Assembly: GCF_012843265.1 (NCBI RefSeq)
Contig: NZ_JABAIT010000004.1
Span: 124,001-188,000 of the forward strand
DNA: 64,000 nt
Origin: Bacillus sp. DNRA2
GTDB lineage: Bacteria > Bacillota > Bacilli > Bacillales > Cytobacillaceae
Reading direction: 5' to 3'
A program made the position numbers and the translations under genes. Shown here in pieces: positions 63,948 to 64,000 of this stretch. The notes under the pieces were generated by a model. The model was given only the letters and a program-made list of their open reading frames with translations. It was not told where the DNA came from and searched no databases. The first letter of the stretch is position 1, and every line of letters begins with the position of its first letter.

Positions 63948-64000
63948 ATGCCAAAAACAACTACGAATCGCAAGATGGTAACCATCGCTATGCTGGTTGC
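63948..64000 (+). CDS. Start of a gene cut by the right edge
   Basis: ATG 63948 with AGGAG ten bases upstream; 17 codons visible, beginning MPKTTTNRKMVTIAMLVA, a basic N terminus leading into a hydrophobic stretch. Probably a membrane or exported protein regulated by the divergent MarR protein. Not identifiable from this much. Confidence 0.55.
   Translation, partial: MPKTTTNRKMVTIAMLV

Overview
The window is a stretch of chromosome from a low-GC, Gram-positive, endospore-forming member of the Bacillaceae (Bacillus/Neobacillus-like). The evidence is consistent: AAAGGAGG-type ribosome binding sites, TTG/GTG starts, intrinsic terminators between almost all transcription units, a lia operon, a SinI/SinR pair, PdaA, small spore-type proteins, and a long block that keeps the Bacillus subtilis yfk/yfj gene order (yfkK, yfkJ, a YtxH protein, yfkH, yfkF, chaA, yfkD, pdaA, yfjP, rlmCD). 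No rRNA, tRNA or CRISPR array was seen.

Layout. 1-6.1 kb: the start of an atp operon (atpB, running off the left edge), then a C4-dicarboxylate uptake and sensing module (dctP, dctB, dctS, dctR) with a catabolite-response element on dctP. 6.2-11.5 kb: a sporulation-kinase-like histidine kinase, a NapH-like polyferredoxin, an HD-GYP protein whose membrane sensor domain matches that of the kinase, a 22-residue Cys/Trp-rich peptide gene, and a membrane M50 protease with a PqqD-like peptide-recognition domain. 11.6-15.1 kb: yfmL helicase, a trans-sulfuration enzyme and two kinds of short repeat. 15.3-18.9 kb: lia cell-envelope stress genes. 19-29 kb: housekeeping genes (SpoVB-like flippase, yetJ, mscL, queF, acyP, ampS, a CPA2 antiporter with a hairpin leader, an MFS transporter, topB). 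29.2-30.6 kb: a regulatory island with a Rex-operator/C-rich small RNA candidate, a 38-residue membrane protein, a cyclic-di-GMP-I riboswitch in front of sinI, and sinR in the opposite direction. 30.8-45.7 kb: the yfk/yfj block plus an LPXTA surface protein and fumarase. 45.9-50.4 kb: a compact cytosolic [NiFe]-hydrogenase operon (hypA, hypB, a 17-codon hypC remnant, a cytochrome-b5-domain protein, small and large subunits, maturation protease). 51-55.5 kb: an acetyltransferase and a Fur-controlled ferric iron ABC transporter. 55.7-61.8 kb: a LicT-controlled beta-glucoside PTS operon with three antiterminator RNA sites. 61.9-64 kb: a GC-rich erythromycin-esterase-family gene that looks acquired, and a MarR regulator with twin operators divergent from a gene cut by the right edge.

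Main points of interest. (1) The peptide/RRE-M50 protease cassette downstream of HD-GYP looks like an undescribed ribosomal-peptide or peptide-signal system. (2) A c-di-GMP riboswitch appears to control sinI directly, with sinI and sinR on separate convergent transcripts. (3) The hydrogenase small subunit has Asn where a proximal-cluster Cys (or, in actinobacterial-type enzymes, Asp) is expected, sits beside a cytochrome b5 protein, and its operon has only a hypC stub. (4) Three copies of a ~180-bp non-coding repeat carry GGCTGTGTTAAA-type inverted ends and perfect 8-bp target duplications, so they are a MITE family. (5) A Rex-operator small RNA resembles RoxS/RsaE. All assignments come from reading the sequence; no database search was possible.
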